Positions 1-5,867 of a stretch of 6,779 nt of DNA are shown piece after piece. Position 1 is the first letter of the stretch. Each line of letters starts with the position of its first letter. Below the pieces are notes generated by a model. It saw only the letters and a list, made by a program, of their open reading frames with translations. It was not told where the DNA came from and ran no database searches. Origin of the DNA: Oscillospiraceae bacterium (GTDB lineage Bacteria; Bacillota; Clostridia; Oscillospirales; Oscillospiraceae); assembly GCA_020025715.1 (NCBI GenBank), contig JAHHRQ010000087.1, positions 1 through 6,779 of the forward strand. Direction: 5' to 3'. The position numbers and the translations under genes were made by a program.

Positions 1-312
1 CTTGCATATCTTCCGGAGGCACTGGTTGAATCAGAGGTAGGAGGGGACAGCATTTCTTTTGCTGTAAATTCATATCCTGCTCTTGTAAAGCTCTATACAA
101 AGCACAAGGCATTGTATGAGCAGCACCCCGAAAGCGATGCAGTAATGAATCGCAGAATGGGCAGAAGAATACATAAGGTTCAGCCGGCTGAAGCTGCTGA
201 ACATTTTAAGATAAGTTTTAAAATTAGCCATAAATGGTATGACTTATGCTATTATATGGGTGATAAAATACTTTCAATTTTTTCAAGGAATAAAAAGGAA
301 GAAGTTATATGA
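1..312 (+). CDS. C-terminal end of an unrecognised protein, cut by the window edge
   Basis: Reading frame 1 is open from the first base to a TGA at 310-312, giving the last 103 residues of a protein whose start lies upstream of the window. A TTG at 112 could serve as a start in principle, but the frame stays open to its left with normal-looking protein (for example ESEVGGDSISFAVNSYPALV), so this is a fragment and not a small gene. The visible part is soluble-looking and has no transmembrane segment. Its second half is rich in Arg, Lys and His (NRRMGRRIHKV) and it ends in an amphipathic, Lys-rich tail (GDKILSIFSRNKKEEVI). I recognise no family motif. Its stop overlaps the next gene's start by four bases (ATGA), so it is translationally coupled to the glycosyltransferase and probably also works in polysaccharide assembly. 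That role is inferred only from position; a glycosyltransferase C-terminus is one possibility. Confidence 0.75.
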   Translation, partial: LAYLPEALVESEVGGDSISFAVNSYPALVKLYTKHKALYEQHPESDAVMNRRMGRRIHKVQPAEAAEHFKISFKISHKWYDLCYYMGDKILSIFSRNKKEEVI

Positions 313-1232
313 TAGCCTTTGTAATCCTGCATTATCGTGCTATTGACAGCACCAACAAATGCGTTGACAGTATAAAAAACCTTAAGGGCGATAACAAAAT
401 AGTTATTGTAGATAACGCATCTCCCGATGGTACCGGCGCAAAGCTGGTGGAGCAGTATAAAAATGATGAGCAGGTAACTGTTCTTCTCAATCCTGATAAC
501 TCCGGTTTTGCCCGCGGCAATAACTATGGTACCGGATATGTTATGCAGAACATGTCACCTGATTACGTTGTTGTCCTTAATGATGACGTTGAGATTTTTC
601 AGGAGGATTTCTGCCTTAAAATTGATGAGATTTATAAGGAAAAGCCTTTTGATATTCTCGGTCCCGATATTGTTTCGGTATTCTCCGGTATTCACCAGAG
701 TCCTAAACGCTTAAACGGCTACGACCTTACTTCTCTCAGACGTAAGCAGGAGTATGTGCGCCGTTCAAGTCACCCCATTATGCTTCTATTAAGCAGCGGT
801 GAAAAGAACAGTCCCACTATCTGGCGTTCAGCTCAGCGCAGGTCAAGAGCCAAGCTTAAAATTGACTCATCTAAACCCTTTGAAGGTGTTATTCTACACG
901 GTGCCTGCGTTATTTTCTCTCAGCGCTATATGAAGAAGCATCCCGAACCCTTCTATCCCAAGACCTTCATGTATTTTGAAATGGAAATTCTTGAATGGCT
1001 TTGCCGTCAGGAAGGTTCAGTTGCTCTGTATGACCCCAGAATTACAGTTCAGCATTATCAGTACATGGCAACAAAGCTTGAATATAAATCCATTCTTCGG
1101 CGCTCAAAATTTGTTATGGACTGCCTTTCCGATTCTTTAAAGGCCGCAGAAGAGCTAATGCTTGAAAAGGAGAAGGAACTCAGAGAGCATGTAACCGGTA
1201 AGACTGAAAAATGTCTCTCTGCTGATACATAA
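309..1232 (+). CDS. GT2-family glycosyltransferase, rhamnosyltransferase-like
   Basis: This 307-residue protein is a GT-A fold, family 2 glycosyltransferase, expected to act at the cytoplasmic face of the membrane and transfer a nucleotide-activated sugar to a lipid-linked or growing glycan. The N-terminus is the nucleotide-binding strand-loop (FVILHYRAIDST, then IVIVDNASPDGTG at 31-43). The block NPDNSGFARGNN (61-72) is the hallmark of RfbF/WbbL-type rhamnosyltransferases. LNDDVE (90-95) fills the DXD metal-binding position. The acceptor-side motifs follow: LHGACVIFSQRY (196-207), FMYFEMEILEWLCRQ (220-234, the usual YFED-type block with catalytic acidic residues) and ITVQHYQ (245-251). Residues 140-190 form an Arg/Lys-rich insertion and the C-terminus is a charged helix (EELMLEKEKELREH). 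ATG 309 is preceded by AGGAAG at 296-301 with 7-base spacing, and it overlaps the upstream stop. The rhamnose genes downstream make L-rhamnose a reasonable donor, but donor and acceptor cannot be read from sequence alone. Confidence 0.93.
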   Translation: MIAFVILHYRAIDSTNKCVDSIKNLKGDNKIVIVDNASPDGTGAKLVEQYKNDEQVTVLLNPDNSGFARGNNYGTGYVMQNMSPDYVVVLNDDVEIFQEDFCLKIDEIYKEKPFDILGPDIVSVFSGIHQSPKRLNGYDLTSLRRKQEYVRRSSHPIMLLLSSGEKNSPTIWRSAQRRSRAKLKIDSSKPFEGVILHGACVIFSQRYMKKHPEPFYPKTFMYFEMEILEWLCRQEGSVALYDPRITVQHYQYMATKLEYKSILRRSKFVMDCLSDSLKAAEELMLEKEKELREHVTGKTEKCLSADT

Positions 1233-1236
1233 TAAA

Positions 1237-2115
1237 ATGAAGAAAAAGAAAATAAAAAAATCTTCCCGGGCGTTTTTTACTGCTATTTCTTATATTTCAC
1301 CAAAACTTAATACCAAGCTTCTTTTTTTGAGAAAATTCGGCAGGATGCCGGATCTTAAAAGTCCTAAGACTTTGAATGAAAAACTTCTTAAAATGAAGCT
1401 TGAGAGTTTCGGTACAAATCCTCTTGTAAGACAGTGTGCAGATAAATATCGTGTTCGCGAGTTTATCGAAGAAAGAGGCTGCGGCGAGTGCTTAAATAAG
1501 CTTTTAGCAGTTTATGACCGTGCAGAAGATATAGATTTTGATGCTTTACCACAGCAATTCGTTTTAAAATGGAATTTCGGCTGTGGCTATAACCTTATAT
1601 GCGAGGATAAATCCAAGTTAGATATACCTCAGGCTGTACAACAGCTGAAAAAATGGGGAAAAGAGCCTTTCTGGGCTTATTATTCCGAGCTTCAGTACAG
1701 AGGTGTACCTAAAAAAATAATTGCGGAAGAGTTTATAGGCGACAAAGAAGGTAATCCTCCTGAGGACTACAAATTTTACTGCTTTAACGGTAACGCGTAT
1801 TGCGTTATGCTCTGTGAGGGCCGTAAAGAAGGCTGGCCTAAGTTCTACTTCTTTGACAAGGATTTCAAATTGCTTAGAATAAACAGGGACTCAAAAGAGG
1901 CTCCTGCTGATTTTTCGCGTGCAAAACCTGAAGGAATTGATGATGCGTTTCGCATTGCTTCAAAGCTAAGTGAAGGATTTCCTTTTGTACGCGTAGATCT
2001 ATACATTACCGGAGGTCAGGTCAGGTTCGGTGAAATGACATTCACTCCGGCGGCAGCTCTTGATAATAAGCGCTTGCCTGAAACCGACTTAATGTTCGGT
2101 GAAATGATGAAATAG
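1237..2115 (+). CDS. TupA-family ATP-grasp ligase
   Basis: This 292-residue protein matches the ATP-grasp family named after TupA, a protein needed for teichuronopeptide synthesis in an alkaliphilic Bacillus. Family blocks appear in order: SPKTLNEKL (42-50), ADKYRVREFIEERG (68-81), FVLKWNFGCG (108-117, with Lys111 as likely ATP ligand), AEEFIGD (163-169), PEDYKFYCFNG (175-185) and the C-terminal metal site FPFVRVDLY...FGEMTFTP (248-271, Asp254 and Glu266). ATP-grasp enzymes usually activate a carboxylate as acyl-phosphate and join it to an amine, so an amino-acid-to-glycan or amino-acid-to-amino-acid ligase is expected; the substrate is unknown. The N-terminus is very basic (MKKKKIKKSS) with no signal peptide, suggesting a cytoplasmic protein perhaps near the membrane. 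The ATG lies four bases after the upstream TAA and has no recognisable Shine-Dalgarno, so re-initiation by the ribosome finishing the glycosyltransferase gene is likely. A TupA family call is firm; a role in decoration is inference. Confidence 0.9.
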   Translation: MKKKKIKKSSRAFFTAISYISPKLNTKLLFLRKFGRMPDLKSPKTLNEKLLKMKLESFGTNPLVRQCADKYRVREFIEERGCGECLNKLLAVYDRAEDIDFDALPQQFVLKWNFGCGYNLICEDKSKLDIPQAVQQLKKWGKEPFWAYYSELQYRGVPKKIIAEEFIGDKEGNPPEDYKFYCFNGNAYCVMLCEGRKEGWPKFYFFDKDFKLLRINRDSKEAPADFSRAKPEGIDDAFRIASKLSEGFPFVRVDLYITGGQVRFGEMTFTPAAALDNKRLPETDLMFGEMMK

Positions 2116-2127
2116 GGAGAAATTACG

Positions 2128-3201
2128 GTGAAAATTGCTATTGTTGGCGCTGGTAACAGCGGCTGCGCGCTTGCTGCAGATTATGCATCAAGAGGACATG
2201 AGGTAACTTTAATCAAGACATCAAACGCCATGCATGATGATAACTTTAAATATCTGTCCGAAAATGGCGGTCTCATGGTTCTTGATGAGTTCGGCGTAGA
2301 AAAAAGCGGTGTTATTTCAAAGGTTACCCGCGATATTTCTGCTGTATCCGGAAATGACATTGTTATAGTCTGCGTACAGACTATATATCATAAAGCTCTT
2401 ATGGAACGCCTAGTTCCTCAGCTTGAAGATAACCAGATACTTCTCATTAACCCCGGTTATTTATCTACTGCCTACGTGCTTTCTATTTGCCCTGAACCCA
2501 AGTTTATAATTGCCGAAACCGAAAGTACCTTTATAGACGGCAGAATTTCCGAGCCCGGACGTTTCCGTGTAGGATTCAGAAATGTTCGCAATCCTATCGG
2601 CGTATATCCTGCTTCTAAAACTCAGGAAGTGAAGGAAAAGCTGGATCAGCTCGGCACTCCTTTTACTTATTTAAAGACTGTGGTAGAAGCTTCTCTTCAC
2701 AACCCCAATATGATAGTTCATACTGTGGGTGCTGTAATGAGTATACCCCGTATTGAGGCCACAAAGGGCGAATACTGCATGTACCATGAGGTTTTCACCC
2801 CCTCTGTCTGGAATATTCTCGAGGCTCTCGACTCAGAAAAAATGGAAGTTCTTTCAAGACTGGGCTGCGAAAAGCTCAGCTATGTGGAGGCCTGCAAGCT
2901 TAGAAACAGTCTTGACGAGAAGCGTGATGCAAAGGACGTTTTCTTTGATTACGCAGCAATGCCTACCAGAGCAAAAGGACCTGTTACCGTAAATTCCCGC
3001 TATATTACTGAGGATGTTTCTCAGGGACTCGTACTTTTAGAGTCCATAGCAAAGAGTTTAAATATTCCTTGCCCCATTACCACCTCTTTAATTGAGATTG
3101 CTTCTGCAGCTCTTGGTTACAGTCTGAGAGAAAAGGGAAGAAGCATTGATGCTCTGGGAAGAGAAAACATCAGAAAAATTCTTGATGACGCGGAAGGTTG
3201 A
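2128..3201 (+). CDS. Opine dehydrogenase family protein (octopine/nopaline dehydrogenase-like)
   Basis: The 357-residue product has the two-domain layout of NAD(P)-dependent opine dehydrogenases. An N-terminal Rossmann fold starts at once (MKIAIVGAGNSGCALA, GxGxxG at 7-12) and continues through DIVIVCVQ (77-84), LLINPGYLSTA (105-115) and IIAETEST (127-134). The C-terminal helical domain carries HNPNMIVH (191-198) and SRYITEDVSQGLVLLE (290-305). His198 and Asp296 match, in motif and spacing, the catalytic His-Asp pair of this family. Known members reductively join the amino group of an amino acid to a 2-keto acid, often pyruvate, giving an N-(carboxyalkyl) amino acid. The start is a GTG, chosen because it puts the Rossmann strand at residue 2 as usual and sits 7 bases after AGGGAGA (2114-2120). 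Placement between ATP-grasp genes in a polysaccharide cluster suggests the opine is attached to a glycan. Related folds (ketopantoate reductase, glycerol-3-phosphate dehydrogenase) fit the C-terminal motifs less well. Substrates are unknown. Confidence 0.88.
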   Translation: MKIAIVGAGNSGCALAADYASRGHEVTLIKTSNAMHDDNFKYLSENGGLMVLDEFGVEKSGVISKVTRDISAVSGNDIVIVCVQTIYHKALMERLVPQLEDNQILLINPGYLSTAYVLSICPEPKFIIAETESTFIDGRISEPGRFRVGFRNVRNPIGVYPASKTQEVKEKLDQLGTPFTYLKTVVEASLHNPNMIVHTVGAVMSIPRIEATKGEYCMYHEVFTPSVWNILEALDSEKMEVLSRLGCEKLSYVEACKLRNSLDEKRDAKDVFFDYAAMPTRAKGPVTVNSRYITEDVSQGLVLLESIAKSLNIPCPITTSLIEIASAALGYSLREKGRSIDALGRENIRKILDDAEG

Positions 3202-3207
3202 TAGATA

Positions 3208-4185
3208 ATGTCACGTTTTACGGCCGCGAAAAAGATTTTTAAAATGTGCAGAAAGCTCCATACTTTAAGGGGCGGTTCTACATTAAAATATTTTTCTGAT
3301 GCGGTAGCTTGCAGCAAAAAGCATGGAGCCTCACCAGAAAATTACTTTGTTCTCCGCTTTTTTGAGTTAAGTGAAAAGGAAAGAACAACTTACCTTACTT
3401 CAGGCCGTTCCAAAAAGCTGGACAGAGTGCTGAACTTAAATGCTGCTGAGGATGAAAAGCAAAAGATCGGGCATAAATCATCCTTTAATAAAGCTTTTAA
3501 AGGTCTTGTAAAAAGAGATTTTATTTTTGCTCCGGAATGTGATTTTTCACAGTTTTCAGATTTTATAAATAAACATTCAGAATTTATTATAAAACCCGAT
3601 ACCGGCACAATGGGCCGGGGAGTGGAGAAGAAGCTTTCTTCGCAAATTGAAGATTTAAATGCTTTTTATTCTTTCTGCTGTGAAAACAATATACTTCTCG
3701 AAGAAGTAATAACTCAGCATCAGGAGCTAAATAAAATAAATCCTCACTGCATTAACTCAATTCGTATAAATGCAGCCAGAAGCAGTAAGGAAATCCGGCT
3801 TATCGGTGCATGTATCAAATGCGGTACAGGAAAAAAAGTTTCAGATAATTTCCATGCAGGCGGAATTGCCTATCCTGTTGATTTAAACAGCGGTAAGATT
3901 ACAGGCCCCGGAAGAAACAATACTGAGCTTAAAGAATATGAAATTCATCCCGGTACAGATATAAATATGGTAGGTTTCCAGATACCTTATTGGGAGGAAA
4001 TAAAAAAATCCGTTATAGCAGGCATGGAGCTTGTTCCGAGTCTCGGCTATATCGGGTGGGATATTGCAGTTACACCGTGCGGGCCTGAGATTATTGAAGG
4101 AAATTACAGCTGGCCCGGCGGAAATATAATTCAGTTTGACAGGGTAGGTAAATACCCATTATTATTATCATGTTGTGGTGAATGA
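3208..4185 (+). CDS. Sugar-transfer-associated ATP-grasp protein (first of two)
   Basis: This 325-residue protein belongs to the ATP-grasp group often found in sugar-transfer and capsule loci. The N-terminal 110 residues are helical, basic and poorly conserved. The core follows: FIIKPDTGTMGRGVE (126-140, ATP-binding Lys129 plus Gly-rich loop), LLEEVITQH (163-171), the family signature HCINSIRI (180-187), SDNFHAGGIAYPVD (212-225), EIHPGT (245-250), QIPYWEEI (258-265), and the metal-binding end GYIGWDIAVTP...EIIEGNYSWPGGN (280-306), where Asp285, Glu297 and Asn299 are the expected Mg ligands. All catalytic positions look intact. It likely forms an amide or ester bond with an activated carboxylate, but no substrate is established for the family as far as I know. 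The ATG follows the opine dehydrogenase stop by six bases, with GGAAGG at 3192-3197. By eye it uses more ATA isoleucine codons than the second copy, so the two are not a recent duplication. Confidence 0.9.
   Translation: MSRFTAAKKIFKMCRKLHTLRGGSTLKYFSDAVACSKKHGASPENYFVLRFFELSEKERTTYLTSGRSKKLDRVLNLNAAEDEKQKIGHKSSFNKAFKGLVKRDFIFAPECDFSQFSDFINKHSEFIIKPDTGTMGRGVEKKLSSQIEDLNAFYSFCCENNILLEEVITQHQELNKINPHCINSIRINAARSSKEIRLIGACIKCGTGKKVSDNFHAGGIAYPVDLNSGKITGPGRNNTELKEYEIHPGTDINMVGFQIPYWEEIKKSVIAGMELVPSLGYIGWDIAVTPCGPEIIEGNYSWPGGNIIQFDRVGKYPLLLSCCGE
4177..4181 (+). promoter_or_regulatory. Ribosome-binding site that decides the start of the second ATP-grasp gene
   Basis: GGTGA lies inside the last codons of the preceding gene, five bases before ATG 4187. 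It matches the 16S-complementary core (GGAGGTGATC) and favours ATG 4187 over the in-frame GTG codons at 4175 and 4178, which have no such site at a good distance. Confidence 0.45.
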
Positions 4186-4186
4186 A

Positions 4187-5236
4187 ATGAGCAATATATT
4201 TACAGTTATCGGCAAAAATTTGAAAGCATACCCTGTACTCAGAAAGAGATTTAAAACCTACATTCAGGGAGTGCAGGAGCTGCCCAGCGGCTTTACAAAA
4301 AGCAAACTTTTCTATGATTACATCAATGTAAGACGTGCTAATCCTGAAAAGCGTGTATCCATGTCTGAATACATGATTTTTGCTTTGTATAATCTGCCTC
4401 CTGAGCAGCAGAAAAAGTTCCTCACCGACGTTGAAGCTACACTGCTTATGCGTCCCTATAACTCTGAATCTGAGCCTTACTTAAAGGACAAGTCTCAGTT
4501 TATGAAACTGTTTTCTGAGTTTATCAGCAGAGATTGGCTTTATCTTCCCGATTCCAATCCCGATGAATTCATGGCTTTCCTTCGTAAGCATGGCTCTATT
4601 GCATTAAAGCCTGCGCTTTCAAGCTGGGGTATAGGTTTCCGTAAGCTTAATGTAGAGGACGTCGATGATCCTGTGGCTCTGTTTAATGAGCTTTCTGAAA
4701 AGCTTTACATAGCAGAGGAATTCCTTACCTCAGATCCTGAGCTTGCAAAATATCACCCTGAATCCCTTAACACTCTTAGAGTTATCACCTTTGGTCTGGG
4801 AGATAAATTCAAGGTCTTCGGTGCAGGTCTTAGAGTCGGTAATAACGGCCTTCACGTTGATAATGCACACGGTGGTGGTATCTTCTGCGAGATTGATACC
4901 GAAACCGGTAAGATTATGACTGACGGCCTTGATGAGTGCGGCAATTATTATAAAGTGCATCCTATGACCGGTGTTGAATTCAAGGGACAGCAGATTCCAT
5001 ACTGGGATGATGTAATTGCGCTCTGCCGCAAGGCTGCTAAAACTCTGCCCTGCCTCCACGTTGTAGGCTGGGATGTTGCAATTCTGCCCGGCGGTAAGCT
5101 TGAGCTTATAGAGGGCAATCATAACCCCGGTATGAATATTGTACAGGCACCCGCAAAACATGGTGTAAAAGAGAAGTTCGCATCTCTGCTGCTTGATTTC
5201 TACGGACCTGCCGAGAACTGGGCTGCAAATTCCTGA
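4187..5236 (+). CDS. Sugar-transfer-associated ATP-grasp protein (second of two)
   Basis: Starting at ATG 4187 this gives 349 residues; an in-frame GTG at 4175 would add four residues and overlap the previous gene. The family blocks parallel those of its neighbour: ALKPALSSWGIGFRKL (139-154, Lys141), IAEEFL (175-180), HPESLNTLRVITF (190-202), VDNAHGGGIFCEID (224-237), KVHPMTG (256-262), QQIPYWDD (268-275) and VVGWDVAILPGG...LIEGNHNPGMN (292-317), with Asp296, Glu309 and Asn311 as metal ligands. The C-terminal halves of the two proteins align easily, while the first 120 residues, probably the substrate-side region, share little. Here HPESLNT replaces HCINS-type wording and the ATP loop is SSWGIG where the neighbour has TGTMGRG. 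The start is one base past the previous stop, so the two are tightly co-translated and probably act on the same product, perhaps in successive ligation steps. Substrate unknown. Confidence 0.91.
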   Translation: MSNIFTVIGKNLKAYPVLRKRFKTYIQGVQELPSGFTKSKLFYDYINVRRANPEKRVSMSEYMIFALYNLPPEQQKKFLTDVEATLLMRPYNSESEPYLKDKSQFMKLFSEFISRDWLYLPDSNPDEFMAFLRKHGSIALKPALSSWGIGFRKLNVEDVDDPVALFNELSEKLYIAEEFLTSDPELAKYHPESLNTLRVITFGLGDKFKVFGAGLRVGNNGLHVDNAHGGGIFCEIDTETGKIMTDGLDECGNYYKVHPMTGVEFKGQQIPYWDDVIALCRKAAKTLPCLHVVGWDVAILPGGKLELIEGNHNPGMNIVQAPAKHGVKEKFASLLLDFYGPAENWAANS

Positions 5237-5259
5237 GGAAGCAATCCTCTGAAAAGAGG
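5235..5259 (+). promoter_or_regulatory. Two mutually exclusive short hairpins over the rfbC ribosome-binding site
   Basis: The Shine-Dalgarno AAGAGG (5254-5259, six bases before ATG 5266) is almost wholly inside a perfect five-base-pair stem: CCTCT (5246-5250), loop GAAA (a stable GNRA-type tetraloop), AGAGG (5255-5259). An alternative five-pair stem uses GAGGA (5235-5239, overlapping the upstream TGA stop) with TCCTC (5245-5249) and leaves the site free. Both share 5246-5249, so they cannot form together. A ribosome at the upstream stop would cover the left side. The base pairing is seen directly; any regulatory effect (coupling of rfbC translation to the ATP-grasp gene) is inference, and five-pair stems are modest. 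Confidence 0.4.
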
Positions 5260-5265
5260 CATAAA

Positions 5266-5817
5266 ATGAGTAATTTTATTTTCAAAGAGAGCAATATAAA
5301 TGACGTATATCTGATTGAACCGAAAATCTTCGGAGATAATCGGGGATACTTCATGGAAAGCTACAATAAAAAAGCTTTTGAAGAAGCAGGACTTGACTAT
5401 ACATTTGTTCAGGAAAACCAGTCCTGCTCCTCTAAAGGCGTTCTGCGTGGACTTCATTTCCAGAAAAAGCACCCACAGGCAAAGCTTGTTCGTGTTTTAA
5501 GCGGTGAAGTCTATGATGTTGCTGTTGACCTGCGGCATAACAGCCCAAGCTACGGTAAATGGACAAGCGCGCTGCTTTCCGGCGAAAACAGAAAGCAGAT
5601 GCTTATTCCCCGTGGCTTTGCTCATGGCTTTTATGTTGTAAGCGACAGAGCTGTTTTTTCTTATCTTTGTGATGATTTTTATCATCCCGAAGACGAGGGC
5701 GGAATTATATATAACGATTCTGAGCTTAATATAAAATGGCCTGAAGAAAAAGATATTATACTAAGTGAAAAAGACAGCAAACTCCCATGCTTTAAGGATT
5801 TGGGCATAATATTCTAA
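5266..5817 (+). CDS. rfbC: dTDP-4-dehydrorhamnose 3,5-epimerase
   Basis: The enzyme converts dTDP-4-dehydro-6-deoxy-D-glucose to dTDP-4-dehydro-L-rhamnose, the third step of dTDP-L-rhamnose synthesis, in the cytoplasm. The 183 residues match the usual RmlC length and the double-stranded beta-helix (cupin) fold. Visible blocks: IFGDNRGYFMESYN (21-34), FVQENQSCSSKGVLRGLHFQ (47-66, catalytic His64), AKLVRVLSGEVYDVAVDLR (72-90, Lys73), MLIPRGFAHGFYV (112-124), FSYLCDDFYHPEDEGGI (131-147, Tyr133 as the expected acid/base) and ILSEKDSKLP (165-174, Asp170 pairing with His64). No key residue is missing. It begins 29 bases after the ATP-grasp stop with AAGAGG as ribosome-binding site, and is followed 50 bases later by rfbD. 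rfbA and rfbB are not in the window; they may lie downstream or elsewhere. Confidence 0.97.
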   Translation: MSNFIFKESNINDVYLIEPKIFGDNRGYFMESYNKKAFEEAGLDYTFVQENQSCSSKGVLRGLHFQKKHPQAKLVRVLSGEVYDVAVDLRHNSPSYGKWTSALLSGENRKQMLIPRGFAHGFYVVSDRAVFSYLCDDFYHPEDEGGIIYNDSELNIKWPEEKDIILSEKDSKLPCFKDLGIIF

Positions 5818-5867
5818 AAAATAGCTGCTTAGCAGTAAAATCCCGAAAGAGATATGAGGGTGGAGAA

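Noticed and set aside
112..312. A separate 66-residue gene beginning at TTG 112
   Set aside because: The same frame is open back to base 1 with protein-like sequence, and no ribosome-binding site precedes the TTG; it is the end of a longer gene.
429..535. Repeated palindromic GGTACCGG at 429-436 and 528-535
   Set aside because: Both copies fall in coding sequence with unrelated flanks; two chance occurrences, not a repeat element or operator.
1254..1260. Run of seven A near the 5' end of the TupA gene as a phase-variation tract
   Set aside because: Seven A is short for slippage-based switching and is expected from consecutive lysine codons in an AT-rich gene.
4175..4186. GTG codons at 4175 and 4178 as the start of the second ATP-grasp gene
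   Set aside because: ATG 4187 has GGTGA at good spacing and sits directly after the upstream stop, while the GTGs lack a site; the difference is only four residues.
4730..5161. A 143-codon open frame on the minus strand
   Set aside because: It lies wholly inside the well-supported second ATP-grasp gene, shows no family motif and is Cys/Ile-rich like a frame shadow.
5825..5835. Hairpin CTGC-TTA-GCAG between rfbC and rfbD, as a possible terminator
   Set aside because: Only four base pairs (five with a G-T pair) and no following T-run; rfbD has its own good ribosome-binding site and the genes belong to one pathway.
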